A program made the translations under genes and the position numbers. Of a stretch of 5,734 nucleotides of DNA, positions 4,915-5,734 are shown piece by piece. The notes beneath the pieces are model-generated. The model was not told the origin of the DNA. It saw only the letters and a program-made list of their open reading frames with translations, and made no database searches. The stretch spans positions 1 to 5,734 of the forward strand of contig DRKH01000476.1 in NCBI GenBank assembly GCA_011051825.1. The letters are read 5' to 3'. Position 1 is the stretch's first letter. Each line of letters starts with the position of its first letter. Origin of the DNA: Desulfobulbus sp. Lineage in GTDB: Bacteria > Desulfobacterota > Desulfobulbia > Desulfobulbales > Desulfobulbaceae.

Positions 4915-5734
4915 ATGAAAAAAATGAGCAACAACTTTCTGGTTCTGTTAAAGGAGATCGGCAAAGGTAATGTCTATTACTTTGCCTGGGTCGCCCTGCT
5001 GGGTATCCTGATCTCTGCCGGTACCGTCGCCTATATACAGCAGCTGACCGAGGGAATGATTGTCACGGCCATCCGAGATCAGGTTTCCTGGGGATTTTAT
5101 ATCTCCAACTTCACCTTTCTGGTCGGTGTCGCCGCCGCCGCTGTTCTGCTGGTGGTTCCCGCATATCTGTACAATTTCAAGCCGATTAAAGAGATTGTTC
5201 TCTTTGGTGAGCTCATGGCTATTGCCGCGATCACCATGTGTATCATGTTCGTGGTCATCGACATGGGCCGGATTGACCGTCTCTGGCATGTGCTCCCCTT
5301 TATCGGCGGAATGAACTTTCCCTCCTCCCTGCTGGCCTGGGATATCATTGTCTTAAACGGCTATCTCTTCATCAACGTGACAATCAGCTTTTATGCGCTG
5401 TACAAGATGGCCAACAGCAAGGAGTATAACCTCAACATTATCAAACCACTGATTATCCTGTCGATCCCCTGGGCGGTGAGTATTCATACCGTCACCGCCT
5501 TTCTGTACAACGGGCTGTCGGCCCGACCATTCTGGAACGCATCCATCCTCGCGCCCCGGTTCCTGGCCTCGGCCTTTTGCTCAGGACCAGCGATCATGCT
5601 GATTGTTTTTCAGATCATCAGAAAGGTCTCCAAGATCGAGATCGAAAACAAGGCGATATTCAAAATTGCCGAACTGATGGCCTATGCCATGGGCATTAAT
5701 CTGTTTCTGCTGGCGGCTGAGTTCTTTAAAGAAT
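4915..5734 (+). CDS. NrfD/PsrC-family quinone-interacting membrane protein (DsrP/HmcC-like), 3' end beyond window
   Basis: The first 273 residues of a polytopic inner-membrane protein that exchanges electrons between menaquinone and a periplasmic ferredoxin. Seen in the sequence: hydrophobic segments at about residues 22-42, 59-84, 97-117, 137-165, 177-199, 213-236 and 251-271. Family-like blocks are WGFYISNF (59-66), IDMGRIDRLWHVLP (115-128), LAWDIIVLNGYL (140-151) and IPWAVSIHTVTAFLYNG (184-200) followed by ILAPRFLASAFCSGPA (211-226). The last two resemble DsrP/HmcC-type members more than PsrC or ActC, judged from memory of the family. Full members usually have 8-10 helices and about 390-420 residues, so roughly a third is missing. 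GGAG at 4901-4904, 10 bases before the ATG, is the ribosome binding site; the gap to the ferredoxin gene is 24 bases. NrfD proteins bind no haem of their own, so the flanking ferredoxin and cytochrome are its expected partners. Confidence 0.92.
   Translation, partial: MKKMSNNFLVLLKEIGKGNVYYFAWVALLGILISAGTVAYIQQLTEGMIVTAIRDQVSWGFYISNFTFLVGVAAAAVLLVVPAYLYNFKPIKEIVLFGELMAIAAITMCIMFVVIDMGRIDRLWHVLPFIGGMNFPSSLLAWDIIVLNGYLFINVTISFYALYKMANSKEYNLNIIKPLIILSIPWAVSIHTVTAFLYNGLSARPFWNASILAPRFLASAFCSGPAIMLIVFQIIRKVSKIEIENKAIFKIAELMAYAMGINLFLLAAEFFKE

Overview
The window looks like part of a bacterial chromosome, most plausibly from an anaerobic or metal-respiring proteobacterium of the Desulfobacterota type. 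That placement is inference from gene content: a periplasmic multihaem cytochrome c, a Tat-exported ferredoxin with four [4Fe-4S] clusters and a NrfD-family quinone-interacting membrane protein lie side by side. There is no rRNA or other marker gene to settle taxonomy. I see no tRNA, rRNA, CRISPR array, insertion sequence or integrase.

Layout. Positions 1-614 (+) hold the C-terminal end of a heavy-metal efflux RND pump of the CusA/CzcA type. Positions 615-991 have no convincing gene, only a weak hairpin after the pump gene and short open stretches on the minus strand that might be a decayed gene. Positions 992-1423 (+) encode a small three-helix membrane protein I do not recognise. Its 3' end overlaps, tail to tail, an atypical NAD(P)-binding SDR-family protein at 1410-2435 (-). 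Upstream of that on the same strand, at 2568-3128 (-), is a membrane methyltransferase of the isoprenylcysteine carboxyl methyltransferase (ICMT)-like type. The two minus-strand genes may be co-transcribed across a 132-base gap.

From 3382 to the window end (+) is the most informative part: a tetrahaem cytochrome c, a four-cluster ferredoxin and a NrfD-like protein cut by the window edge. They are closely spaced (9 and 24 bases), each has a Shine-Dalgarno sequence, and they form one operon. The order cytochrome-ferredoxin-NrfD matches DsrJ-DsrO-DsrP of the sulfate-reduction complex, and the NrfD sequence has the DsrP/HmcC-like signature. The cytochrome, however, has four CxxCH motifs instead of three, and no DsrM/DsrK partners lie upstream. 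The likely job is electron exchange between the membrane menaquinone pool and periplasmic multihaem cytochromes; direction and terminal partner cannot be read from this window.

The intergenic region between the divergent methyltransferase gene and the cytochrome operon (3129-3381) contains a two-part inverted repeat and two exact direct repeats. One of the direct repeats recurs over the cytochrome start codon. These are the best regulatory candidates in the window.
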